DNA from: Leeia aquatica | GTDB lineage: Bacteria; Pseudomonadota; Gammaproteobacteria; Burkholderiales; Leeiaceae | Direction: 5' to 3' | DNA: 64,000 nt | Assembly (NCBI RefSeq): GCF_012641365.1 | Contig: NZ_JABAIM010000001.1 | Span: 124,001 to 188,000, forward strand | In this document: positions 37,388-46,554 of the stretch, one piece after another | Position numbering within the stretch: position 1 is the first letter of the stretch | How the letters are laid out: each line of letters opens with the position of its first letter | Notes under the pieces: model-generated | What the model was told of the DNA's origin: nothing | What the model saw: the letters and a program-made list of their open reading frames with translations, nothing else | The model's database searches: none | Translations under genes and position numbers: made by a program

Positions 37388-39448
37388 ATGACCTTTGACC
37401 TTTCACTGTTCGAGCAGAACCTGCTTGAACAATCTGCGGCCGCTGCCTCATTTCAGCGTTTTCTTCGTCATGCTGAGTATGACAAACTGGAGGAGCTGCT
37501 CCAGTACCATGCCTCAAACCATGCCTCCGGTACCGAGTGTGTTGACAAGCTGCTGGGCTACGGTTGGCTCACAGACGTCAAACGGATGTTGCTGCATCGT
37601 GAGTGGACACCTGTTGAGCTCCTGGCGGCGCTAGGGCAGTGGGAGGTGGCCAGGCCATCCAGCTATCACGCGCAAGTCATGCTGGCTGCCTTCTGGCTCG
37701 ACCGTGCCAGCACCATCCGTACGGAAGCGTGCTCGGACCAGGTCAGTGGGGATCGTTGGCTTGGGGCCGCCATGGCGGCTGACAATGCCTGTGTCCATGC
37801 CCTTCGTGCCATCTCGCTTGATGCCAAGCCTTGTCTGGCTTTCTGGGTATTGATGACATGCGCCTCGTTTCTGGGTGAGCCTGTCTGGTTGATCCATCTG
37901 TTCAAGGGGCAGCTGACGCCGCCCCCCTCCCCACCGCAAGACCCCGACGATCATGCCCACTGGTATGCCGGCTTTATCCACATTGAGGCACTGGGAGGCG
38001 CTCTGCTGCCCTACCCGCAACAGTTGCCACAGACATTGCCACCGCGGGCAGCGCATGAGTTTGCCGAGGGACATGTCTACTGGTTGCTGCGTGCCATTGA
38101 AGTGAACCCATGGGATCTCGCCACCCTGGCCAATGCTGTCTACTTCTTGTATCCGCGTTGGGGTGGCAGTCATGAAGCCATGGAGGCCTTTATCAACGGA
38201 CCACTCTGTCAAGCCTTGAGCGAGAAGCAGCGAGGACGTCTTTGGTACACCAAGGCGATGGATGACATCGAGGATTACCAGTACGACCACTTTGATGATG
38301 AATACAACCTGGACGCGGATTGGCAGGGTCTGCTGGCGCGGAGCAAACCCGCCTGGTGTGAAGTACGTTGCCTGATGAAGTATGGTGAGTACCTCAGTTA
38401 CCAAGGCCGCCTTGATGAGGCGTATCGCTATCATGCGGAAGCCATGCAATGCTATGCCCAGAGCGGGGTGACGATCCAATGTGAGCGCGCTGACATGCGA
38501 AACATCACGATCGACATTGTGCGCGATGGCATGCCGGACCCTCAGGGCATACTGGTCGGCTATCTGAGCATTGCAGAGTGGCAAAACCGGAGCAGCTGGC
38601 ACCTGTTGCTCGCCGTGGTGGGGCGGCAATTTGGCGTGTTCGGGATGCCGCAGGTCGAGAAAGACGGTCAACTGGATCATGCGGTGCAGCTATTACACCA
38701 CCAGGGGCATGCGCATGATGACGCCTATGACGTACCCATGCTGCTGTGGCGTGGTGGGCACTATCAGGCCGCATTCTGGCTGGCCTCATGCCTGGCTGAT
38801 CGAGACCTGGCATGGGCTCAGATCTTTCTGGTTGATATTTATCTGGGGGTGCTGGAAGACAATGGACAAAACCCCTATGCCACCGATGCCGAGCTGGCCC
38901 TGTTCTGGCAACGCAAATCTGCGGCCCTGAGACACCCGCGAGCGCAATTTTTGCTGGCCAAGCGCTTTCTGCTGGCGGATGGCTTTATCGTCTCTGACCC
39001 CATGGTGATGGCCGAGGCGCGCGACCTGCTACATAGCGCGCTCGCCAATGGTGAAGATGATGCCCGTCTCTGGCTGTACCGCCTGATGATTGATAGCGGC
39101 AGTCCGGAAGAGGCGCATTGGGCGCATGACACTTTTACGCAAGAGCTGCTCAACCACAGCCGTCGATACACGCGTGCTTGTACGGCGGTCTATCTGGCCG
39201 ATTTGTACAGTCGGGAAAATGGCCCTGTCCATGCCCCGGAGTTGGCGGTCGCCTGGGCCAGGCAGGCCATGGCGCTGGATGAAGAGGGTGAGTTCTCTCA
39301 ATATCTGCAGAATCTCATCGAGGCCAATACCACCGATAACAAGAGTCTGATTGGCGTTGTGTCTCGATTGATGCGTGATCCCAGTGCAGGTTTGAAAGCC
39401 GCACTGAACAATGGCCGAGTATTCGTCCCGGAAGGATTCTCCCTATGA
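37388..39448 (+). CDS. DUF4034-like helical-repeat protein, first tandem paralogue
   Basis: About 686 aa from ATG 37388 (MTFDLSLFEQNLLEQ); ATG 37343 would add an unconserved leader. It has no signal peptide or membrane segment. The N-terminal ~200 residues resemble DUF4034 (WEVARPSSYHAQVMLAAFWLD, DRWLGAAMAADNACVHAL). The rest is TPR/Sel1-like helical repeats, e.g. WQRKSAALRHPRAQFLLAKR. It is clearly homologous to the next gene along its whole length (EAMEAFINGPLCQALSEKQRGRLWYTKAMD versus the matching block there, and VFVPEGFSL versus IFVPEGFEV at the ends). Function unknown; the repeats suggest protein-protein scaffolding. It stands first in a three-gene cluster with an M48 peptidase. Confidence 0.75.
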   Translation: MTFDLSLFEQNLLEQSAAAASFQRFLRHAEYDKLEELLQYHASNHASGTECVDKLLGYGWLTDVKRMLLHREWTPVELLAALGQWEVARPSSYHAQVMLAAFWLDRASTIRTEACSDQVSGDRWLGAAMAADNACVHALRAISLDAKPCLAFWVLMTCASFLGEPVWLIHLFKGQLTPPPSPPQDPDDHAHWYAGFIHIEALGGALLPYPQQLPQTLPPRAAHEFAEGHVYWLLRAIEVNPWDLATLANAVYFLYPRWGGSHEAMEAFINGPLCQALSEKQRGRLWYTKAMDDIEDYQYDHFDDEYNLDADWQGLLARSKPAWCEVRCLMKYGEYLSYQGRLDEAYRYHAEAMQCYAQSGVTIQCERADMRNITIDIVRDGMPDPQGILVGYLSIAEWQNRSSWHLLLAVVGRQFGVFGMPQVEKDGQLDHAVQLLHHQGHAHDDAYDVPMLLWRGGHYQAAFWLASCLADRDLAWAQIFLVDIYLGVLEDNGQNPYATDAELALFWQRKSAALRHPRAQFLLAKRFLLADGFIVSDPMVMAEARDLLHSALANGEDDARLWLYRLMIDSGSPEEAHWAHDTFTQELLNHSRRYTRACTAVYLADLYSRENGPVHAPELAVAWARQAMALDEEGEFSQYLQNLIEANTTDNKSLIGVVSRLMRDPSAGLKAALNNGRVFVPEGFSL

Positions 39449-39515
39449 CAGTGCGTTGAGTTCAGGCCCACCCAACCCCAGCCTTTATCTACTTCAATCA
39501 GGATTGATTACCCTC

Positions 39516-41573
39516 ATGAGCATTGACCTGCAACCTGTTGCCGCACGTCTGCAAGCCGCAGAAAACCTGACGCATACGCTACAGCAGTATCTCAAGGCGG
39601 GTGCCTATGATGAGCTGGAAGCGCTCCTCCAGCAGCAGGCAGATTTGTACGCTTCGCCTGAGCAGGATGTCGACGACGAGTTCGATTATGAGTGGTTGAC
39701 CAATGTACAAAGATTGTTCGACGAGGATACCTGGCAAGCCGAGGCGCGAATGGCCGCCTTGCAGCGGTGGATAGATGCCCGCCCGGACAGCTACCACGCA
39801 TACTGCTACCTGGGGGCGCTGTGGATCGACCTTGCCAGCAGCATCCGCGGTGGTGGCTGGGCACATAGCGTCACGGAAGACCGCTGGGTAGGTGCCCGTA
39901 TGGCGCGCGATAATGCCTGCATTTACTTGCTCAAGGCGATTGACTTGCATGAGCGCCCTGCGCTGGCTTACTACTCCCTGATGCAGATTGCCTCATACCT
40001 GCGCGAACCGGATTGGCTGGTGCATTTGTTCATGGGGGAAGTCACGCCGCCCGCAACCGCCCCGGACGATGAACACGAGCGCCTCCTGTGGGAGGCCGGG
40101 CTGGAACATGTCCAGCACTTTGGGGGGAGTCTGTTGCCCTACCCTTCAGCCTTGCCTGGCAAGCTGCCCTCGCGCGCGGAGCACGAATTCGCCGAAGGGC
40201 GCTTGTACTGGCTACTGCGTGCCATGGATGCCAACCCGCAGCATGTCGCGGCCCTGGATACTGCCACCTACTACCTGTACCCTCGCTGGCACGGCAGCCA
40301 TGAGGAGATGGAGGCCTTTATCAATGGGCCCTTGTGCGCCGCCTTGAGTGAAAAGGGCCGTGGCCGCCTGTGGTATCGCAAGGCCATGGATTACATCACA
40401 GACTATCCGGACCACGAGGACCATGAGGGGCTGGCCGAGCGTGAGGCCGACTGGCAGCAACTGCTCAATCGCCCCATGCCGGACTGGTGCCGTTTCCGGG
40501 TATTGCTGCAGCACAGTGAATTCCTCAGCTATCAAGGCAAGGTCAAGCAGGCCTACCTGTCCAGCACCGAGGCGGTGCAGTTGTATGGCCGTACCAACTT
40601 GACCGCCTGCGCCGACGAAGATGACATGAAGAATCTGGCCTTGGATGTCGTCCGTGATGGCATGCTCGACCCCAATGAAACCTTTGCCAGTTTGCTGCAA
40701 GTGGCTGAGCTATGGAGCAACAGTGCCTGGCAGCTGTTGCTGGCGTTGACCGCACGTCAGTTTGGTTTGTTCGGCATGCCGAAAACGGAGCGCGAAGGTC
40801 TGCTGGACAAGGCGTTGCTGGCCCTGCGCAGCAGCGAGAGTGAGCATAACGATGCCTATTATGTGCCGGACCTGCTGTGGGATGGCGAGCACCATGAAGC
40901 CGCCTACTGGCTGGCCAATGTGCTGGCTGAGCGGGATGTGCCCTGGGCACAGAATTTCCTGACCGACCTCTATCGTGGCGCGCTCGAGGACAGCGAGAAT
41001 AGCCCCTATCCGGAAAACCCGGAGCGAGCTGAGTTCTGGCAACGTAAAGCGGCGGCGCTTGAACACCCGCGCTCCCAGTTTCTGCTGGCCAAGCGTTACC
41101 TGCTGGCTGATGGCTTCATCATCAAGGACCCGCAGCAGTTTGCCGAGGCGCGTGACTTGCTGTTGGCGGCACTCAATGGGGGAGACGATGATGCCATGCT
41201 ATGGCTCTATCGCTTGCTGATTGACAGTGGCAGTGCAGAAGACGCGCAATGGGCGCACGATCAACTGACACCTGCGTTATTGAACAACGAAGAGAACTAT
41301 ACCCAGCTGTGCACGGCTGTGTACCTGGCAGACCTGTACAGCCGCAAGAAAGGGCCGTATTACTCATCCGAGCTGGCCGTGGCCTGGGCTGAACATGCTC
41401 AGCAGCTGGATGAGGACGACGACTTTGAAAAGTACCTCAAAGGGCTGATCAAGGACAACAAGAGCAACGGCTTGACCGGGGTGCTGTCACGCATGATGAA
41501 CACTGGTCGCAAAGAGCTGCGCCAGGCGCTGGAAGCGGGCCGGATTTTTGTACCGGAAGGGTTTGAGGTGTGA
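39516..41573 (+). CDS. DUF4034-like helical-repeat protein, second tandem paralogue
   Basis: A 685-aa cytosolic acidic protein from ATG 39516 (MSIDLQPVAARLQAAE); the longer frame from 39411 overlaps the previous gene and adds no conserved sequence. Block order matches its upstream paralogue: DUF4034-like N-terminus (RPDSYHAYCYLGALWIDLAS), a middle block (EEMEAFINGPLCAALSEKGR) and Sel1-like repeats (FWQRKAAALEHPRSQFLLAK). The stop overlaps the GTG start of the M48 peptidase by 4 bp (GTGA), so it is translationally coupled to it. Duplication followed by divergence is evident. A role as adaptor or regulator of the peptidase is inferred from coupling only. Confidence 0.75.
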   Translation: MSIDLQPVAARLQAAENLTHTLQQYLKAGAYDELEALLQQQADLYASPEQDVDDEFDYEWLTNVQRLFDEDTWQAEARMAALQRWIDARPDSYHAYCYLGALWIDLASSIRGGGWAHSVTEDRWVGARMARDNACIYLLKAIDLHERPALAYYSLMQIASYLREPDWLVHLFMGEVTPPATAPDDEHERLLWEAGLEHVQHFGGSLLPYPSALPGKLPSRAEHEFAEGRLYWLLRAMDANPQHVAALDTATYYLYPRWHGSHEEMEAFINGPLCAALSEKGRGRLWYRKAMDYITDYPDHEDHEGLAEREADWQQLLNRPMPDWCRFRVLLQHSEFLSYQGKVKQAYLSSTEAVQLYGRTNLTACADEDDMKNLALDVVRDGMLDPNETFASLLQVAELWSNSAWQLLLALTARQFGLFGMPKTEREGLLDKALLALRSSESEHNDAYYVPDLLWDGEHHEAAYWLANVLAERDVPWAQNFLTDLYRGALEDSENSPYPENPERAEFWQRKAAALEHPRSQFLLAKRYLLADGFIIKDPQQFAEARDLLLAALNGGDDDAMLWLYRLLIDSGSAEDAQWAHDQLTPALLNNEENYTQLCTAVYLADLYSRKKGPYYSSELAVAWAEHAQQLDEDDDFEKYLKGLIKDNKSNGLTGVLSRMMNTGRKELRQALEAGRIFVPEGFEV

Positions 41574-43546
41574 ACCAGAGTGACTTTATCCGGCGGGTCC
41601 GCCAGCTGGAATCCGGCGGCGCCGCCCAGGACCAGCGCTTTCAGTGGCGTGTGCTGGGCTGGCTTTTGCTTGGCTACGGCGTGATTGGCGGTACGGCTTT
41701 ATTGGCGATGCTGGCCCCGGTGGCCTTGTTTCTGGCCTTGCTGTTCAGCAAGCATCTGATTGTGGCGCTGCTGTTTGGGGGGAGTTTGCTGGCCGCCAGC
41801 CACTTTGGCTGGCGTCTGCTGAAAACCTTGCTGGCGGTGCCGGTAGAGCATGGCGAGGATGCACTGCCCCTGCAGCGGCAGCAAGCGCCCAAGCTGTTTG
41901 AACTGCTGGATACGCTGGAGCGGGCGTTTCAGGTTCGTGTGCATCAGGTTCGCCTGGACGCACGCCTGAACGCGGCCATACGTCAGCAGCCCAGGCTGGG
42001 CGGCCTGCTCGGCAGCCGCAACACCCTGATCATCGGGGTGCCGCTGCTGGCGACCTTCACGCTGGAACAAACCACGGCTGTGCTGGCCCATGAGTTTGCC
42101 CACCTGCGCGGGGATCATGGGCGCTTTGGCAGCCATGTGTACCAGATGCGGCTGAGCTGGTACCGGCTTCGTCACCATCTGGAGCGGCAGCGCAGCTATG
42201 CCAGCTACCCCCTGCTCCGCTTTCTGCGTTGGTATGCGCCGCGTTTCAACGCGGAATCCTTTGTATTGAACCGTGCCAGCGAATATGCAGCGGATCAGGC
42301 GTCTGCCCGACTCACCTCCGCGGAAGATGCCGCCACGGCATTGCTGGTCAGCCACCTGGCGGATCTCTGGCTGGACCGTGTTTTCTGGCCTCATGTGTAT
42401 CGTCACAGTCGTGAGCATGCCGAGCCCGACGTGGCGCCCTATCACCTCTTGCTGGGATTGACACCTCCTGCTGACAGCCTCCCGCTGGCGGAGATGGTCA
42501 TGCCGTGGTCGCAGGTATTTCGGGACCCCAAAGAATGGATCAATCAGACCATTCTGATGCACGAACAGCTGTCACGGTTGACGGACTATGACGACACCCA
42601 CCCCTGCCTGTACGACCGGATTAGCGCGCTAGGGATGGAGGCAGATTTGCCCCCGCTGCCCTTGCCCTGTGATTATCCAGCGTCGCAAGTGCTGCTGGGT
42701 GAGAGCCTGCCTGTACTGGCTCAGCACCTGAACGGGCTCTGGCGTGAGCATCAACGCGGCTACTGGCATGAGCAGCATCAGTTGCATGAGCCGCCGGAAT
42801 TGGCGACCTATCATGGCCTGTTGCGCAAGCAAGCCACACAGGCTTTCTCTGCTGAAGACTGGCTGCAACTGGCCATTGCCCAAATGGCGCTGGGTAAACC
42901 GGATGAAGAATGCCGGTTGAGCTTGCGGGCCGCCTTGACCGCTGAGCCACAACACGCCCGAAGCCTGTATCAGTTGGGCTTGCTGGCCATCCGGATGGAA
43001 AACTGGGCAGAAGCCCCCGACATTTTGCAGCAGGCGATGCAAGCGGACCCTCAGCTGGAGGCTGCCTGTCTTGATGCACTGGCCCGGATGGCCATGCTGC
43101 AGGACGATGACCTTGCGGCGGAGCGCTACCTGCTGGCACATGACGAAGCATTGCGGCGCTATGGCCGCAGCCGGCAGGAGTTGGCGTGTGTGGACGCCAG
43201 TGACAATTTGCAGTGCCCGACGCTCAGTGCGTATCAGCGCAAGCAGCTGCAAGAGGCTTTACAACCAGTACGTAGCTGGGTGCGGCAGGTCTGGGTGGCA
43301 CACAAGGTATCCCGTCTGAACCCGCGTCATACCACCTGGCTGCTGCTGGTCGAGCCACAGACAAGCGCTGCCGAATCCCTGCTCTCCCCTGTGCGATCCA
43401 GCCACACTGAGGCGTGCCGCGTCTGGCTGGATCGTCACACGGTGCCCATGCCTGACTACTATCAGGACCACGTCCTGACACGCCACGACGCCCTGCTGCT
43501 GGCGCGTTTACCAGAATGTGCCCTGCCCTTGTTCGACCCTGCCTGA
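41570..43546 (+). CDS. Membrane-bound M48-family metallopeptidase with TPR-like C-terminus
   Basis: A 658-aa protein with a GTG start at 41570. Two to three membrane segments lie near residues 25-90 (WLLLGYGVIGGTALLAML, LALLFSKHLIVALLFGGSLL). The zinc site is HEFAH near residue 174 in VLAHEFAHLRGDHG, with the third ligand Glu in NRASEYAADQASARL. A TPR-like segment lies around residues 420-530 (SLYQLGLLAIRMENWAEAPD). M48 peptidases such as HtpX and Oma1 cleave membrane proteins for quality control. This one is longer and has extra repeats. It is coupled to the preceding helical-repeat gene, which suggests a common complex. The substrate is unknown. Confidence 0.85.
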   Translation: MNQSDFIRRVRQLESGGAAQDQRFQWRVLGWLLLGYGVIGGTALLAMLAPVALFLALLFSKHLIVALLFGGSLLAASHFGWRLLKTLLAVPVEHGEDALPLQRQQAPKLFELLDTLERAFQVRVHQVRLDARLNAAIRQQPRLGGLLGSRNTLIIGVPLLATFTLEQTTAVLAHEFAHLRGDHGRFGSHVYQMRLSWYRLRHHLERQRSYASYPLLRFLRWYAPRFNAESFVLNRASEYAADQASARLTSAEDAATALLVSHLADLWLDRVFWPHVYRHSREHAEPDVAPYHLLLGLTPPADSLPLAEMVMPWSQVFRDPKEWINQTILMHEQLSRLTDYDDTHPCLYDRISALGMEADLPPLPLPCDYPASQVLLGESLPVLAQHLNGLWREHQRGYWHEQHQLHEPPELATYHGLLRKQATQAFSAEDWLQLAIAQMALGKPDEECRLSLRAALTAEPQHARSLYQLGLLAIRMENWAEAPDILQQAMQADPQLEAACLDALARMAMLQDDDLAAERYLLAHDEALRRYGRSRQELACVDASDNLQCPTLSAYQRKQLQEALQPVRSWVRQVWVAHKVSRLNPRHTTWLLLVEPQTSAAESLLSPVRSSHTEACRVWLDRHTVPMPDYYQDHVLTRHDALLLARLPECALPLFDPA

Positions 43547-43602
43547 GCTGTGTTTGATGGTATCAGGCCTAACGTGACGTTGGGCCTGATTAACTTTGCA
43601 CC

Positions 43603-43776
43603 ATTTGATCAAATTTGACATGCACCATGTGGCATGCCATGATTTGATCAAATATTGCAGTAAACTATCCATGTCTACCACCAATAAACGCACGTTCAAG
43701 AGGAAGTTTGCTCTGTGGCGATCCGGTGCATCGGGCGGCATATAGCTTACAGCTGATTTGATCATATTTATCAAAC
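43603..43776 (+). promoter_or_regulatory. Three TTTGATCAAA-type operators upstream of the glutamine synthetase-like gene
   Basis: Perfect palindrome ATTTGATCAAAT occurs at 43603-43614 and again at 43642-43653 (centres 39 bp apart). A third variant, ATTTGATCATAT followed by TTATCAAA, lies at 43756-43775, just before the start codon at 43793. They probably bind the GntR/FCD regulator encoded at the end of this cluster; that link is inference. Confidence 0.6.
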
Positions 43777-43792
43777 TCTACTGGAGGCGATC

Positions 43793-45127
43793 ATGCCGGA
43801 GCAACTCAGAAACTTTCTTACCCAGCACCAGATCCACGAAGTCGAATGCGTCATCCCGGATATGACGGGCGTCGCGCGCGGCAAGATTGTGCCGCGCAAC
43901 CTGTTCCTCAATGAAGACGACATGAAAATGTCAAAAGCGGTGCTGATGATCACTGTCAACGGTGAATTTGCCGACTACGAACGCTTTGTCGGCCCCAGCG
44001 ACCCGGATATGGTTTGTGTGCCCGACGCCGCAACCGTGCGGCTGGTACCGTGGGCCATTGAGCCCGTCGCCGTGGTGATCCACGACTGCCAGGACTTTGA
44101 TGGCCGCCCGGTGGGCATTTCCCCTCGCGCCGTGTTGCGCCGGGTACTCAAACTCTACGAAGCCAAAGGCTGGCGCCCGGTAGTCGCACCGGAAATGGAG
44201 TTTTACCTGATCGCACAAAACAACAACCCGCACGAGCCCTTGCGCCCGCCGACTGGGCGCGCCGGAAGGCGTGAAGTGGGCCGTCAATCCTTCTCCATCG
44301 ATGCGGTCAACGAGTTCGATCCGTTCTTCCAGGATTTGTCCAACTTCTGTGATGCCGCCGAACTGGGGGTGGAAACCCTGATCCATGAAGTGGGCGCGGG
44401 GCAGATGGAGATCAATTTCTCGCATGGTGATGCGCTGGACCTGGCAGACCGGGTATTCCTGTTCAAGCGCGCGGTACGGGAAACCGCTTTCCGCCATAAC
44501 ATTTTCGCCACTTTCATGGCCAAGCCGATGGAGGACGAGCCCGGCAGTGCCATGCACATTCATCAGAGTATCGTCGATGCGGGCGGGCAGAATATTTTTT
44601 CCAATGCCGATGGCAGTGCCAGCGAGCTGTTTTTCAGCTATATCGCCGGTTTGCAGAAGTACATGCCCAAGGCAACCGCCATTTTTGCACCCTATGTGAA
44701 CTCCTATCGTCGGCTGTCTCGCTTCACTGCGGCACCGATCAATGTGCGCTGGGGTTACGACAACCGTACCTGTGGCATTCGGGTACCTAACTCTGGCCCG
44801 GAAGCGCGCCGACTGGAAAACCGGGTGCCGGGGGTCGATGTCAATCCGTATCTGGCCATGGCCGCGACGCTGGCCTGTGGTTATCTGGGAATGGTGGAAG
44901 GTTTGCTGGCCTCCCCTCCCATGTCCGACAGCGCCTATGACCTTGACTACGAATTGCCACGCAACCTGGGGGACGCGGTAGAAGCACTGGCGGAGTGCGC
45001 CGAGCTGGCTGAAGTCCTGGGCAGTGATTTTGTGCCAGCCTTCTGCTCGGTGAAAGAAAAGGAATACGAAACCTTCTCGCGGGGCATTACGGCCTGGGAA
45101 CGCGAACATCTGCAACTGCACGTTTAA
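43793..45127 (+). CDS. Glutamine synthetase family protein, PuuA-like gamma-glutamylputrescine synthetase
   Basis: A 444-aa protein with an N-terminal beta-grasp (CVIPDMTGVARGKIVPRN, typical of PuuA-like enzymes) and a GS catalytic domain: PEMEFYLI, GQMEINFSHGDALDLADR, GSAMHIHQSI and RLENRVPGVDVNPYLAMAATL. PuuA-type enzymes ligate glutamate to putrescine or other amines with ATP. It lacks the long C-terminus of housekeeping GlnA. It is followed 16 bp later by a class-III aminotransferase and then a GntR regulator, a layout of amine catabolism operons. Which amine is used cannot be read from sequence. Confidence 0.88.
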   Translation: MPEQLRNFLTQHQIHEVECVIPDMTGVARGKIVPRNLFLNEDDMKMSKAVLMITVNGEFADYERFVGPSDPDMVCVPDAATVRLVPWAIEPVAVVIHDCQDFDGRPVGISPRAVLRRVLKLYEAKGWRPVVAPEMEFYLIAQNNNPHEPLRPPTGRAGRREVGRQSFSIDAVNEFDPFFQDLSNFCDAAELGVETLIHEVGAGQMEINFSHGDALDLADRVFLFKRAVRETAFRHNIFATFMAKPMEDEPGSAMHIHQSIVDAGGQNIFSNADGSASELFFSYIAGLQKYMPKATAIFAPYVNSYRRLSRFTAAPINVRWGYDNRTCGIRVPNSGPEARRLENRVPGVDVNPYLAMAATLACGYLGMVEGLLASPPMSDSAYDLDYELPRNLGDAVEALAECAELAEVLGSDFVPAFCSVKEKEYETFSRGITAWEREHLQLHV

Positions 45128-45143
45128 GGAACAGGAGAACACC

Positions 45144-46505
45144 ATGGAAATCCGTCACGGCATCAACATGGATCGCGCCCGCGCCCTGTTTCGGCGCGAG
45201 CAGGATCGTTTTGTCGAAAGCATGCCCCGCTCGAAAGTCCTCTCCGCCCAGTCTGGTCAGCACTTGCTGTTTGGCGTACCGCTGCACTGGATGAATGACT
45301 GGTCCACCCCTTTTTCGCTATATGTGGCGGCAGCGCGTGGCGCCCGCTTCCAGGATGTGGATGGGCACGACTATGTTGACTTCTGCCTGGGGGATACCGG
45401 TGCCATGTTTGGCCATGCGCCGGAGCCGGTGGCTGAAGCGGTCGCTGCACAGACCCGCCGGGGCTTCACCACCATGCTGCCGTCCGAAGACGCCGCCTGG
45501 GTCAGTGCTGAGCTGGCGCGCCGCTTTGGTCTGCCCTATTGGCAATTTGCCATGACCGCGACCGATGCCAACCGCTTCGTGATCCGCTGGGCGCGTGCGA
45601 TTACCGGCCGCAGCAAGATTCTGGTATTCAACGGCTGCTACCACGGCACCGTCGATGATGTGTTTGTCGATCTGGTCGAGGGCCAACCGCGCCAGCGTGA
45701 CAGCCTGCTGGGGCAGGTCTATGACCTGACCCAATACACCCGCGTGGTGGAGTTCAATGACCTGGCCGCGCTGGATGCGGCGCTGGCAGAAGGCGACATT
45801 GCCTGCGTACTGGCTGAACCGGCAATGACCAATATCGGCATGGTGCTGCCGGAAGAAGATTACTGGCAGCAGGCGCAGGCCATCATCCGCCGCCATGGTG
45901 CACTACTGGCCATTGATGAAACCCATACCATCAGCACAGGGCCCGGTGGCTACACCCAGGCCTTTGGCTTGCAGCCCGACCTGTTTGTGGTCGGTAAACC
46001 GGTCGCAGGGGGTGTACCTTGCGCGGTGTATGGCTTCAGCGCCGAACTGGCAGCACATGCACAAGCGGCCAAGCGCAATGCCCCGCCCGGGCATTCCGGC
46101 ATCGGCACCACCCTGACCGCCAACATGCTGGCGATGGCAGCGATGCGTGCCAATCTGGCCGAAGTGATGACCGACGCCGCCTATGCGCACATGATCCCGC
46201 TGGCCGAGCAGCTGGCCAATGGCTTGCGCGAGCGTATTGCGCAGCGGCAATTGCCCTGGTGTGTCACACAGATTGGTGCACGTACCGAGTTCCAGTTCAC
46301 CCCTGCGCCACCCCGCAATGGCAGTGAGGCTGAGCAGATTCTGGACAGCGAGCTGGAGCAGATCATTCATCTGTATTTGCTCAACCGGGGCCTGCTGATT
46401 ACGCCTTTCCACAACATGATGCTGGTCTGCCCGGATACCCGGGTGGAAGACGTGCAACGCCTGCTGGCGGTCTTTGATCAATGCCTGCAGGAATTGCATG
46501 CCTGA
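45144..46505 (+). CDS. Class-III PLP-dependent aminotransferase (glutamate-1-semialdehyde-mutase-like)
   Basis: A 453-aa protein behind an AGGAG Shine-Dalgarno. Fold-type-I landmarks: FQDVDGHDYVDFCLGDTGAM, TATDANRFVIRWARAITGR, FNGCYHGTVDD, LLAIDETHTI, and the PLP lysine in FVVGKPVAGGVPCAVYG. It resembles the aspartate-aminotransferase/GSA-like subgroup often next to PuuA-type synthetases, and probably transaminates an omega-amino acid or polyamine derivative to an aldehyde. The substrate is not determined. It shares an operon with the upstream glutamine synthetase-like gene; a hairpin after its stop separates it partly from the GntR gene. Confidence 0.88.
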   Translation: MEIRHGINMDRARALFRREQDRFVESMPRSKVLSAQSGQHLLFGVPLHWMNDWSTPFSLYVAAARGARFQDVDGHDYVDFCLGDTGAMFGHAPEPVAEAVAAQTRRGFTTMLPSEDAAWVSAELARRFGLPYWQFAMTATDANRFVIRWARAITGRSKILVFNGCYHGTVDDVFVDLVEGQPRQRDSLLGQVYDLTQYTRVVEFNDLAALDAALAEGDIACVLAEPAMTNIGMVLPEEDYWQQAQAIIRRHGALLAIDETHTISTGPGGYTQAFGLQPDLFVVGKPVAGGVPCAVYGFSAELAAHAQAAKRNAPPGHSGIGTTLTANMLAMAAMRANLAEVMTDAAYAHMIPLAEQLANGLRERIAQRQLPWCVTQIGARTEFQFTPAPPRNGSEAEQILDSELEQIIHLYLLNRGLLITPFHNMMLVCPDTRVEDVQRLLAVFDQCLQELHA

Positions 46506-46510
46506 CAGCG

Positions 46511-46539
46511 AAAACGGGGCGCGGTACACTCCCCGTTTT
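46511..46539 (+). terminator. Hairpin between aminotransferase and GntR genes
   Basis: A 9-bp stem AAAACGGGG/CCCCGTTTT with an 11-nt loop, ending in U residues. It lies 6 bp after the aminotransferase stop and 16 bp before the GntR start, so it may attenuate regulator expression. Confidence 0.6.
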
Positions 46540-46554
46540 GCAGAAAAGCCTTGC

